Origin: Wurfbainia villosa
Taxonomy: Eukaryota; Streptophyta; Magnoliopsida; Zingiberales; Zingiberaceae
Assembly (NCBI GenBank): GCA_025175895.1
Contig: CM046000.1
Span: forward strand, 68,600,720-68,664,719
Direction of reading: 5' to 3'
DNA: 64,000 nt
In this document: piece by piece, positions 10,264 through 20,632 of the stretch
How positions within the stretch are numbered: the first letter of the stretch is position 1
How the letters are laid out: each line of letters starts with the position of its first letter
Position numbers and translations under genes: made by a program
Notes under the pieces: generated by a model
Told to the model about the DNA's origin: nothing
Database searches by the model: none
The model's input: the letters and a program-made list of their open reading frames with translations, nothing else

Positions 10264-11534
10264 TTGTGTTTCGACATAATCGTAAAATGGTTTTGCGATA
10301 GTAATAATGTATTTCTGGAAATTTTCTAATTTTGGAAATTTAGAAGTATTTATGGAAATTTTTCAATTTTGGAAAGTCTAGAAGTATTTATGGAAATCTT
10401 CCACTTTTGGAAAGTTGAAAGTATTTATGGAAATTGATATTTTCCATAAATAAAATATTTGATTAGATTCTAGAAATTTGTTTCCTAATTTAATCATGAT
10501 TTGATTTGGGAAATCAAATCTTAAAATATTTTATTTCCATAAGTAGTTTTAATGATTTAGGAAATTGGTTTCCTAAATAGATTTTCCTTAATCAAATAAT
10601 TCCATGAATAAAATATGTGATTAGATTTGGAAATATATTTCCTAATTTAATTATGATTTGATTTGGAGAATCAAATCTTAAACATATTTTATTTCCATAA
10701 ATAGTTATGACATATAAGGAAATTATATACATGACATAATTGTATGCCATGTAATTGCATTAGATGCATAACATTATACCATGCGTGTCGTGACATGTAG
10801 ATGTATGTCATGTATGCCATGCCATGTAGATAATAGTTATTTGCATGCAAAGAGGATGAGACATAAAAACCCTTAATCAATATTAAAGCCTACACCTTCC
10901 ATTAATATGGTTAGAACCAGAGTTCTGTTTCTTGTTTGGTTTGTTGGACTCTCTCCAAGCCCGGCTCGAACCTGAATATGTTCAAACCATGGAATAGTTT
11001 AATACTAATATGGTAAGAGTCAGAGGTCAATCGTTAGCTTTGGTTGTTGGACTCTCTCCAAGCTGGGCTAATTGGTTGAATGCACTCTAACCATATTAAA
11101 ACTATGTCCTGATTAATGGGTTGGCTTTAACCTGGAGCATCGGCTTGTTGGACTCTCTCCAAGGTCGATGTAAAGGGATGTGAAGTTGGGTGCTATGCAT
11201 ATGATGCATACTTGTTAATGTGTTAACAACCCGATGTATGTGTGAACATTCAATTAGTTGATAGCACATTGTGATAGTTGCATATACGTGATATGCAATC
11301 GGTATAGTTGATACCTACTGTCGTAGTTATGAATGGCTTGTTGGACTCTCTCCAAGGTTGTTCATAACTATGATGGATATCAGCCCATTCGGAGATGGAC
11401 CTACGATCTCCCGAAGTGATTTTGGGGTTTTTGAAATTCGAAAAATGAATGGGATTTATAAATGTATATTGATGCATTTTAAAATCATTTTCTCATATAT
11501 GCTCGTTTTGTATTTCTAGGTCAATAAATTGATC
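10264..11534 (+). repeat. Leader of element B with two repeat blocks
   Basis: 10300-10720 is AT-rich and built from variants of TATTTATGGAAATT and TTTCCTAATTTAATCATGAT. 10940-11357 carries four copies of TTGTTGGACTCTCTCCAAG at 10941, 11044, 11145 and 11338. The flanks (CTAATATGGTTAGA-like) recur too, so this is a degenerate repeat of about 100 bp. Each copy contains a TTGGA/TCCAA stem around a CTCTC loop. No coding frame is credible. A packaging or translational role is inference. Confidence 0.7.
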
Positions 11535-12299
11535 ATGACGTCTTTGAATTTGCGCACTATTTTGGATTCGAACAAACTGACTGGGCCTAACTTCCTGGAC
11601 TGGCTTAGAAACCTGAGAATTGTTCTCAAGGCGGAAAGGCTTGCATATGTCCTTGAAGAGCCTCTTCCTGACCGTCCTAAGGACGATGCAACTCCAGACC
11701 AAATGTTGGTCTATCAGAAGCATGTGGCAGATTCTGAGCTGGCGAGTTGCATCATGCTAGCGGCGATAGTACAGTATGAGCGGCATGAGCATATGGATGC
11801 TAACACTATGGTCTTCCATCTTCATGAGTTGTTCGATGAGCGGCGAGATCCAGAAAGGTTGAGTCTCTAGGCTCCTCTTCACCACGAAGATGCAAGAAGG
11901 TTAAATGCGTGCATAGTGCGGTTTGTGCTAAAGATGAGCGGGTACATCGGCGACTAGCTACCCTCGGTTTTGTGATGGATCATGAGTTAAGTATTGACTT
12001 AATTCTGCATTGTTTGCCCAAGAGTTTCTCGATTTGTGATGAACTATCGGATGAACAAATTGGAATCCACCATTCAGAGCTCCTCAATATATCTTGAAAG
12101 GCTGTGGAGCCTTAGAAGCATGAGGAGAAAGCGGTTACAGTTGATTCCTCAAAGAAAGGTTCTAAGAGGAAGGCAAAGAGCGAGAAGAAAGGAAAGAAAG
12201 GCAAAGAAAGGCGGAACCCGCGCAAAGGGCACTTGCCATCAATGTGGCAAGGAAGGCCCTTTGGCGAAGAAAGCTGCAAGATTTATCTTGAGTCCATGA
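11535..12299 (+). pseudogene. Gag of copia element B
   Basis: The ATG at 11535 opens MTSLNLRTILDSNKLTGPNF, a copia Gag N-terminus, and the frame runs to a TAG at 11868. The rest is split between frames: 11909-12097 (LILHCLPKSFSI) and 12036-12299, which has a basic stretch and a zinc-knuckle remnant CHQCGKEG. The remnant lacks the His and last Cys of CCHC, because PLAKKAARF replaces the usual GHWRKDC. Gag is therefore in at least three pieces and cannot bind RNA through this knuckle. Confidence 0.85.
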
Positions 12300-12361
12300 A
12301 GAAGAAGAAGGCATCCGATGCCCCATCCTCTTGGTATCTTCGTTATTGATTGTCATTCTAT

Positions 12362-13217
12362 TTCCTTAGACACTTGGGTATTGGATCTTGGGTGTAGCTC
12401 ACATATATGTAATGACATCTGAGGCTAAGGAATAGAAGAAGACTTGTCGGAGAGTCAAATTTGCGAGTTGGCAATGGAGCAAAGGTTCTTTGATGATCAT
12501 CGGAACTTATTTGCTGAAGCTCCCTAGTGGACTAGTCTTGGAACTGGACAATTGCTATTATGTTCCTTCTCTAATAAAGAACATTGTTTCTATTTCCTGC
12601 TTAAATAGAAATGGTTTCCATTTGACGTTTAGTAACAATTGTTGTTATATAACTTTGAATGGCGTACTTTATGGAACTGGAACTTTGAGTAATGGCATTT
12701 ATACGTTGGACGTATCCAGTGACATTTTCAATATCGAAGCGAGCAACACGCGTGCTCGAAAGGATAATCACATAGACTCCTATATGTGGCATTGTCGTCT
12801 TGGCCAAATAAGCAAGAAACGCATGTCCGAATTACACCGATGTGGAATTCTGGAATCGTTTGAATTGGATTCATACGATACATGCGAATCATGCTTAAAA
12901 GGCAAGATGACTAAGTTACCTTTTACTGGAAAAGGTGAACGAGTGGAAGAGTTACTAGGTCTAGTACATACTGATGTATGTGGACCTATGTCAACTCAAG
13001 CTTTAGGAGGCTATAGCTACTTCATTACCTTCACCGATGATCACTCACGGTTTGGGTATGTGTTCTTGATGAAACACAAGTCCAAGCCTTTGAAAGGTTC
13101 AAAGAATTCAGAAATGAAGTAGAGAAACAACATGACAAAAGTATTAAAATACTTGATCGGATCGAGGTGGTGAATACTTAAGTCAAGAGTTTCTTGATTA
13201 TCTAAGAGACAATGGCA
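12362..13217 (+). pseudogene. Protease and integrase N-terminal part of B
   Basis: The protease signature reads WVLDLGCSSHICN at 12375-12413: the active-site triplet is DLG (12384-12392) where copia proteases have DTG. From 12490 the frame covers the GAG-pre-integrase domain (YMWHCRLGQISKKRM, CESCLKGKMTKLPF) and the integrase start with the first catalytic Asp in HTDVCGPM. One-base deletions near 13084 and 13155 throw the second Asp region out of frame. The product would process polyprotein (PR) and join cDNA to host DNA (IN) if intact. Confidence 0.87.
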
Positions 13218-13219
13218 TA

Positions 13220-15031
13220 TTGTCTCAATGGACTCCGCCCTATACACCACAGCATAATGGTGTATCTGAGAGGCGTAACCGGACCTTGTTGGACATGGTC
13301 AGGTCAATGATGAATCATGCGACTCTTCCCAAGTCCTTTTGGGTTTATGCACTTCAGACAGTTGTTTACTTGTTAAACAGAATGCCTACCAAGGTAGTCT
13401 CAACTACTCCATATGAGATATGGAATGGTAAGAAACCTCATGTATCTTACTTGAAGATATGGGGTTGTCCTGCTTATGTGAAGCGGACTGTATCAGACAA
13501 ATTGGATGCTAAGTCTGATAAATGTCTATTTATTGGATACCCTAAGGAAACAAGGGGTTACCAATTCTATCATCCTATGGAACAAAAGGTGTTTGTTTCA
13601 AGGCATGCTGTGTTTCTAGAGAAAGAGTTTCTCTTGCAAGAAAACAGTGGGAGTGTCGTCGAGCTTGAGGAGGCTCGAGAGACTCAAATAGACATTGATG
13701 AGATACCTGGTGAGGCACAACAGCCGACAACTCATAGTGATGAGCAATCGGCTGGACCTATTGTAACACCACATCTTCGTAGATCTGGTAGAACACGCAA
13801 TATTCCTGAGAGATTTGGATTTCTCGTAAGTGAATCGAACGACGTGTTACTCATTGATGATGAGGAGCCTACCAGTTATGAAGAAGTGCTGACAAGTTCA
13901 GAAAGGGATAAGTGGCTTGGTGCCATGAAGTCGGAAATGGATTCTATGTACGAAAACCAAATTTGGAACTTGGTTGACCCACCTGAAGGCATAAAGCCTA
14001 TAGGGTGCAAGTGGGTTTTCAAGAAGAAAACCGACATGGATGGTAATGTGATTACCTATAAGGCTAGATTGGTGGCGAAAGGATATCGTCAAAAACAAGG
14101 TGTTGATTATGACCAAACCTATTCGCCTGTAGCTATGCTTAAATCCATTCGGATGCTCCTGGCCATAGCGGCTCATTATGATTATGAGATATGGCAGATG
14201 GATGTGAAAACAGCTTTCCTTAATGGAAACCTGCTCGAGGACGTGTATATGATACAACCTGAGGGTTTCACATCGGTTGATAAAACCAAGGTATGCAAAT
14301 TGCGACGATCCATTTATGGATTGAAGAAAGCATCCAGGAGCTGGAATATCCGTTTTGATGAGACGATCAAAAAGTTTGATTTCTCACAAAATCCAGACAA
14401 ATCTTGTGTGTACAAGAAGGTTAGTGGGAGTGCAGTCGTGTTCGTAGTATTGTATGTCGATGACATATTACTTATAGGAAACGATGTGTCAATCTTACAG
14501 TCAGTTAAGGTTTGGTTATCCAAGACATTCTCCATGAAAGACCTGGGAGAAGCAACCTACATCCTTGGGATTAAGATCTATAGAGATAGATCGAAACGGT
14601 TGCTTGGTCTTTCGCAGTCTACATATATAGACCGAGTGCTAAAGAGGTTTAGCATGTCGCAATCCAAGAAAGGTTATCTGCCCATCAGGCATGGGGTACA
14701 CCTTTCGAAGTCTATGTGTCTGCGCACAGAAGACGAGAGGATTTGCATGAGTAAGATTCCCTATGCATCCGCAATAGGATCTATCATGTATGCTATGTTA
14801 TGTACGAGGCCCGATGTATCGTATGCTCTGAGTGTCACGAGCAGATACCAGTCTGATCCAGGAATGGATCATTGGGCGGCTGTTAAGACGATCCTTAAGT
14901 ACTTGAGAAGAACTAAGGATGTGTTCCTAATATATGGAGAAGGGGACATGGTGATACGCGGGTATACAGATGCCAACTTCCAGACAGACAAGGATGATTC
15001 CATGTCTTTGTCTGGGTATGTATTCACCTAG
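13220..15031 (+). pseudogene. Integrase end, RT and RNase H start of B
   Basis: A 603-residue open stretch. It begins in the integrase core (YTPQHNGVSERRNRT, with the catalytic Glu), goes through the integrase C-terminus (GYQFYHPMEQKVFVSRHAVF) and an RRSGR linker, then the copia [13 protein letters not shown] with a catalytic Asp, IYGLKKASRSW and LYVDD at about residues 411-415. RNase H begins with GYTDANFQTD near the end. The frame closes at TAG 15029, where other copies read on (FT then GGAIS). This is the best-preserved pol segment of B, missing only the first part of the integrase. Confidence 0.9.
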
Positions 15032-15376
15032 AATGGAGGCGCAATAAGTTGGAGAGGTTCCAAGCTAGACACTATAGCAGATTCTGCCACTAAGGCAGAA
15101 TACATTGCAGCTTTAGAAGCAGCAAAGGAAGCGGTTTGGATCAAGAAGTTCATCTCTGAACTTGATGTGGTCTCATCAATGATCCAAACATGTGCTTCGC
15201 CGCTATCATCTTATCAGAGAGATCATCAGTAGGAACGAAATACAAATCGAGAAAATTCCACGAAAGGAACTTAGCGGATCCTTTGACTAAAGCATTACCT
15301 CAAAGTAAGTTTGAGGTCATGTTAGAGCTTATGGTATTGATATCCGTAGCGATTGGCATTAGGCCAAGTGGGAGTC
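15032..15376 (+). pseudogene. RNase H tail and PPT of B
   Basis: The frame continues past the TAG with GGAISWRGSK and ATKAEYIAALEAAKEAVW, then loses the segment that should carry the CDN motif with the third catalytic Asp. It resumes with YHLIREIIS and, after another frameshift, the region homologous to LADPLTKALP. The purine-rich AAGTGGGAG at 15365-15373 abuts the 3' LTR at 15377 and serves as the plus-strand primer. Confidence 0.8.
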
Positions 15377-17588
15377 TGTTAGTAATATATGAGAGATGTC
15401 CTAAGGCAATCGCCTTATGTATGAACCATTTATATGATAAATGAAGATTCACTATTTGAGTATACATGTTTAATGTATTTGATTGGATCTTAAACTCATT
15501 TATCGAATGTCCACGATACGATTCACGGCATGAGAGAATTTGTGATTGGATCACAACTAGTGAGTATCTCTACATGTGTAATTGTGATGTATCGGAATTA
15601 TCCCTAGTCGATGAATTGATGGATTTGGACACCATCAATTCTGTCGAGACTAGCACGAGGTATACTCCTTGGTGTATCCAAGCAGCTGATTCTCACTGGC
15701 TGGAGACATAGTGATGTCCGGAGTTGATCGTGGATGCTAGTTATGGTAACTAGTTCATTGGAGTGACCAGCCGTAAGACTTCATATGGTTCTCTACATAT
15801 ATAAATATGTCAATGAAGTTCTTACCGTGGCTTAAGTGCGATGTTCCTTTGACTTGCGGTATTCAAGTCATCTTGATCATGGAGACTTATGCTTTGACAT
15901 CTTAAGCAAACATCTCCGAGGAGATGTGGACCCGGGATGATTGGGTATAAGTCGAAATGATCGAAGGTGTTTGAATAGCCTATAAAGGATTCACCACTCC
16001 TTGCGAGGAGATGTATACCCATGGCCTCTCGTTGGATTATTACTAAAGTCTTTGGCCAAGGAATTACATGTTTAGAGTAAGGTACTCTTCGATACATGTG
16101 GAGTAACTAGAATCCGTAGGACGAGGAAATGATACTTGGGCTAGGTGTGACGTAGTCAGCCTAGTGGGGACTGACACAATAGACCATGTCCTGAACCAAG
16201 TGGGTATAAGATGAGTGAAGGGAATGGGGCACGATTAATTCGAGCTACTGAAGGGTTTCAGAAATAGTTCTGGATCAACCGTTGATCTTTTCGGTTAATT
16301 GGGGATCATGATGTACTACTAGGTGCCACTCTTGATCGTTCTATAATTAATGGTTAATTATAGACGGCCAACATAAACCGAGAACCTATTTGGTCACACG
16401 CACAACGAGTGTAATCCAAAGGATTTAAAACGAGCTTGAGAATGAGATTCTCAGACCGAGAGAAACTATGTTTGGTTGGACTAAACATAAAGCGAGCATG
16501 AAATTGTTTCAGTCGCAATGGAAGCGTGGATGGGCCGTGTCTTATGAAGACATAATGGATGGACCAAAATGGTTTGGTTCTAATCCAATGGATGAGAATA
16601 AACCAAAGGGTTTGTTTTATATTAAACGAATGAACCAAAGGTTGGTTCGGTTCGTTTTAACTTAAAATAAACCATCATGGTTTGGTTTATTTTAACTTAT
16701 CTTAATGGAGCGGGTTAACGGGCTTTATGGATATGATCCATTAACCATTAAGAGAATTAGTTCTCTATAAAATAGGGCTTAAACCCTAATCAAAAACGCT
16801 AGCCCTTGGAGTTGCCGCCCACCCCTTGAAGGAGGATTTCGGCGCCAACCCTAGTGTGCCGCCGCCCAACCTCTTGTGCCGCCGTCCAACTTGTTGCCGG
16901 CGACCAAGCTTCAGCCGGTGAACCTCCGGCGACCCTCCGGTGATCTCCTCTAGGTTCGGTGATAAGGTGAGCTTCCATCTCTCCTTGGCCGGCCTCTATT
17001 CCTCCACCAAAAGCTGTCCAGTTTTTCTGGACAGCTTGTTTCTTTGTTGTCGGAGCGTCGTTTGGACGACGGTTAGTGCTCCGACAGCGGCTAACTTACT
17101 GGGGATTTGATCTCCAGTAATCCTATGAGGTGGGGGACGAAGGATTCGTCAAACGGTTGACGAATACCTCTCCGGAGAAGCGAGTTTTGAGAACTCATTT
17201 TAGGATCCGAATTTGGATTCGGATCGTGATCATCTCTCGATCACGTCGTCTTCAACACGAGGCTAGTAACCCGTACGAAGAAGAAGCTCGTGACTTAGCG
17301 AAGTCATCCCGAGGAGCTCGGCGTGGATACGGATAGAGACGATTCTAGCGAGGATCGTTCCGGTTGATGCCGTTCCCGCTACACGTCATACGAAAGGTAT
17401 AACGTAGATAAATTTCCTTTTATTGCAAATTTAAATTTACGGTTATGTCTACACTTGTTGTAATATGCATGCGTGTGTTGTGTGTGTTGTAATAAATAGG
17501 AGTATTTATTATTTTTATTGCTTCCGCTGTGCTCATGTTTGCGAAACATGATCGAACACACACACGCCGCGGTGCCGGAAACCCAACA
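15377..17588 (+). repeat. 3' LTR of copia element B
   Basis: 2212 bp, TGTTAG to CCAACA, followed by target duplication TGCAA (17589-17593). Same U3 palindromes and TATA box (16766-16773) as the 5' LTR. Retains the 29-bp segment at 16903-16931 that the 5' LTR lost. An open frame crossing its end (from 17529) runs into the integrase of A, a chance fusion. Confidence 0.92.
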
Positions 17589-18593
17589 TGCAATACTTTG
17601 CAGGGGTTCCAGGAAACCCGACGACTAGCTGAGGGAGAGATTACCGTCTTCATGGGCAATGCTTCAAAGGTGGCGGCTATTCCAGTGGTAGACGTTTATT
17701 TATCTTTTGATAGGAATAAAGTTTTGGTTTTGAGAAATTGTCTTTATGTACCTACTTTTAAAAAGAATTTAATTTCAATTTCTAAATTTTTTATGGATGG
17801 GTATTCTATTTTTTTTAATGACAAAGTGGTTATAAAAAGAAATAGGGAGATTATCTGTTCTGGTACATTGGTTGGAAATTTATATACTCTTGAACCAAAA
17901 ACTCCCACGATGCATATAGAAATCAATGACTCATCTTCTAAGTCTAATAAGAGAAAAGAACCTTCGCAAACAAACCAAACATATCTTTGGCATCTAAGGC
18001 TTGGCCATATTAACCTAAGCAGAATTCAAAGGTTGATAGCTGATGGACCTTTGGGTTCATTAGTGGTGGAGGATCTCCCAACCTGTGAATCTCGCTTGGA
18101 AGGTAAAATGACCAAGAGGCCTTTCAAGGCCAAGGGTTATAGAGCCAAAGATATGTTAGAATTGGTTCATTCTGATTTGTGCGGTCCTATGTCTATCCAG
18201 GCAAGAGGTGGCTTTGAATACTTCATCTCATTTATAGACGATTATTCAAGGTATGGATACATTTACTTGATGCGCCGCAAGTCTGAATGCTTTGACAAGT
18301 TCAAAGAATTCAAGGCTGATGTGGAGAACCGTCGAGGTAAAAGTATCAAGACATTACGATCTGATCGTGGTGGCGAGTACCTCTTGGGAGAATTTAGGAG
18401 TTACTTATCAGAGGCTGGGATTCAATCCCAATTGTCTGCACCTGGCACACCCCAGCAGAATGGTGTAGCGGAGCGAAGGAATAGGACTCTTATGGAGATG
18501 GTCAGATCGATGATGAGTTATTCTGAGTTACCTATTTCGTTACAGGGGTATGCTGGATACGACAAGGTACACTCGGAACTGGGTTCCATCTAA
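17589..18593 (+). pseudogene. Copia A: protease end and integrase
   Basis: Continuation of the element A polyprotein after element B. It carries GFQETRRLAEGEITV and the GAG-pre-integrase domain ([32 protein letters not shown]; the second Cys of the CxxC pair is Arg). The integrase core has all three acidic positions: [16 protein letters not shown] and [10 protein letters not shown]. The core frame is intact, then quality collapses at 18540 where FWGYALE-like sequence is garbled, ending in a stop at 18591. Confidence 0.88.
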
Positions 18594-19216
18594 ATCAGTA
18601 CCTTCTACCCTTGTTGAATTGTGGACTGGGCGAAAGCCTAGTCTGAGACATATTCGGATATGGGGAGTCGGCACATGTCTTTGAAGGCGATCTTTGGTAA
18701 GTTGGAACCTCAAATGCAGTGTGCATGTTTGTTGGCTACCCTAAAGGAACGAAGGTGGTTTGTTTTATAATCCTAGAGATCGGAGGGTGATCGTTAGTAT
18801 GAGCCTTGATTTCTAGAGGAGGATTATGTAATGAACCACAAGCCCAAGAGTAGGATTGTTCTTGAGGAGTTGGAGAAGTCAGCTTGATTACCAAGTCTGA
18901 GAGGAGACACCACAAGTCAGCACTTGCACGCGTGTCACGAGCATACACGAGGCACCTCGTCGTAGTGGGAGGGTTGTTAGACAACAGAGAGATTCATGTT
19001 TTAGGAGAGTCTTGGACTTAGTCCACAGTGAACATGAACTGATCCTGGACATATGGCGAGGCAATCCAAGATAGAATCACGGTATCTTGGCAAAGTGCGA
19101 TGAATTAGGAGATAGAATCTATGGATTCTAATCAGTCTGAGCTAATAGAGCCACCCAGTGTAAAAACCATTGGATGCAAGTGGATCTACAAGAGAAAAGA
19201 GGAGTAGGCGGGAAGG
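18594..19216 (+). pseudogene. Degenerate integrase C-terminus to RT linker of A
   Basis: No open frame, but all three frames hold pieces matching A4 (61490-62170): [35 protein letters not shown] and SRIVLEEL, then [10 protein letters not shown]. Many one-base deletions are evident against A4, including several in runs of identical bases. The density of small deletions is higher than in the flanking parts of the same element. Confidence 0.75.
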
Positions 19217-20599
19217 TTGAGACCTTCAAAGCTAGGCTTGTTGCGAAAGGGTATACTCGAGAAAGAGGGTATCGATTATGAGAGACCTTTTAGTCGTAGC
19301 TATCTTAAGTCTATCAGATTCTCTTATCTATATTTGCTCATATGGATTATGAGATTTGGCGGATGGATGTCAAGGCGACTTTCCTTAGGAAGTCTTGAGG
19401 AGAACATCTATATGCGGCAACCAGAGGGATTCATTGCTAAAGGCAAAGAGCATCTTGTATGTAAGCTTAATCGGTCCATTTATGGATTGAAGCAAGCTTC
19501 AAGATCTTGGAACATCCGCTTTGATGAGGTAATCCAGTCATATGGATTTATTCAAAGTCCGGATGAGCCTTGTGTATACAAGAGATGTGACGGAAACGTA
19601 GTAGTGTTTCTTGTGCTATACGTAGATGACATTTTGTTAGTTGGCAACAATATCAAAGTGTTATCAGATGTAAGGGTATGGTTGTCCAAACAGTTTGATA
19701 TGAAGGACTTGGGAGAAGTGGGACACATCCTTGGGATCAAAGTTAAAAGGGATCGCAAGAAAAGGATGTTGTACTTATCTCAAGCTTCATACATTGACAC
19801 TATCCTTGCTCGTTTTAGCATGCAGAACTCCAAGAAAGGTTTCCTACCTTTCAGGCATGGAGTTCCTTTATCTAAAGAGATGTGTCCCAAAACATCAAAG
19901 GAGATAGAGGACATGAAGGCGGTTCCTTATGCTTCGGCAGTAGGAAGCCTTATGTATGCTATGCTATGTACGAGACCGAATATCTACTTTGCCGTGGGCA
20001 TGGTTAGCAGATATCAGAGTAATCCTGGACAGGGACATTGGACTGCGGTAAAGCATATATTGAAGTACCTGAGAATGACTAGGGATTATATGCTGGTTTA
20101 CCGGGCAGATCAATTAGTCCCTGTGGGTTACACGGATTCGGATTTCCAATCAGATAGGGACAAGAGTAAGTATACCTTGGGGTTTGTGTTTACTTTTGGA
20201 GGTGGAGCCATAGTATGGAAGAGTGTCAAGCAGAAATGCGTGACGGACTCTACCATGGAAGCTGAGTATGTGGTAGCCTCTGAGGCAGCTAAGGAAGCTG
20301 TATGGCTCAGGAACTTCTTGATGGACTTGGATGTGATTCCTGGTTTGTCCAGAACTATCACAATTTATTGTGATAACAGTGGTGCAGTTGCAAACTCGAA
20401 GGAACCACGAGCCCATAAGGCGAGTAAACACATAGAGCGCAAGTACCACCTCATACGAGAGATCGTAAAGCGAGGAGAAGTTGTTGTCGCCAAGATTGCA
20501 TCAGAGGATAACCTGGCGGATCCATTCACTAAGGCCCTTCCAGCGAAAGCGTTTGATAGGCATGTGGAGGACATGGGGATCAGATGTATGGCAGAGTGA
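19217..20599 (+). pseudogene. Copia A reverse transcriptase and RNase H
   Basis: A 460-residue open stretch. The first 60 residues are out of register (the [10 protein letters not shown] and VKTAFLNG region is garbled). From [20 protein letters not shown] the RT is clean: [11 protein letters not shown] and LYVDDILLVGN with YVDD at about residues 135-138. RNase H follows with GYTDSDFQSD, STMEAEY and CDNSGAVA, the three acidic motifs, and ends with DPFTKALP and a natural stop at 20597. The RT lacks a usable first catalytic Asp motif, so it is unlikely to be active. Confidence 0.9.
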
Positions 20600-20621
20600 T
20601 GACAGCATAGTCTTTTAGTAT

Positions 20622-20632
20622 AAGTGGGAGAT
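20622..20632 (+). other. Polypurine tract of element A
   Basis: AAGTGGGAGAT directly precedes the 3' LTR at 20633. The same tract occurs before the 3' LTRs of A2 (to 52478) and A4 (to 63593). It primes plus-strand synthesis. Confidence 0.8.

Larger units (their letters stand above)
8067..17588 (+). mobile_element. Ty1/copia element B, inserted in element A
   Basis: A 9522-bp copia element of a different family from A, with TSD TGCAA at 8062-8066 and 17589-17593. LTRs start TGTTAGTAATATATG and end GGAAACCCAACA. It holds a Met-tRNA PBS, a leader of about 1.3 kb with repeats, gag, protease, integrase, RT and RNase H in copia order, and a purine-rich tract before the 3' LTR. All coding parts carry frameshifts, stops or deletions, yet the LTR pair is very similar by eye, which suggests a fairly recent insertion of an already defective copy mobilised in trans. 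Confidence 0.92.

Noticed and set aside
13898..14257. 119-codon minus-strand frame
   Set aside because: Antisense shadow of the element B reverse transcriptase.
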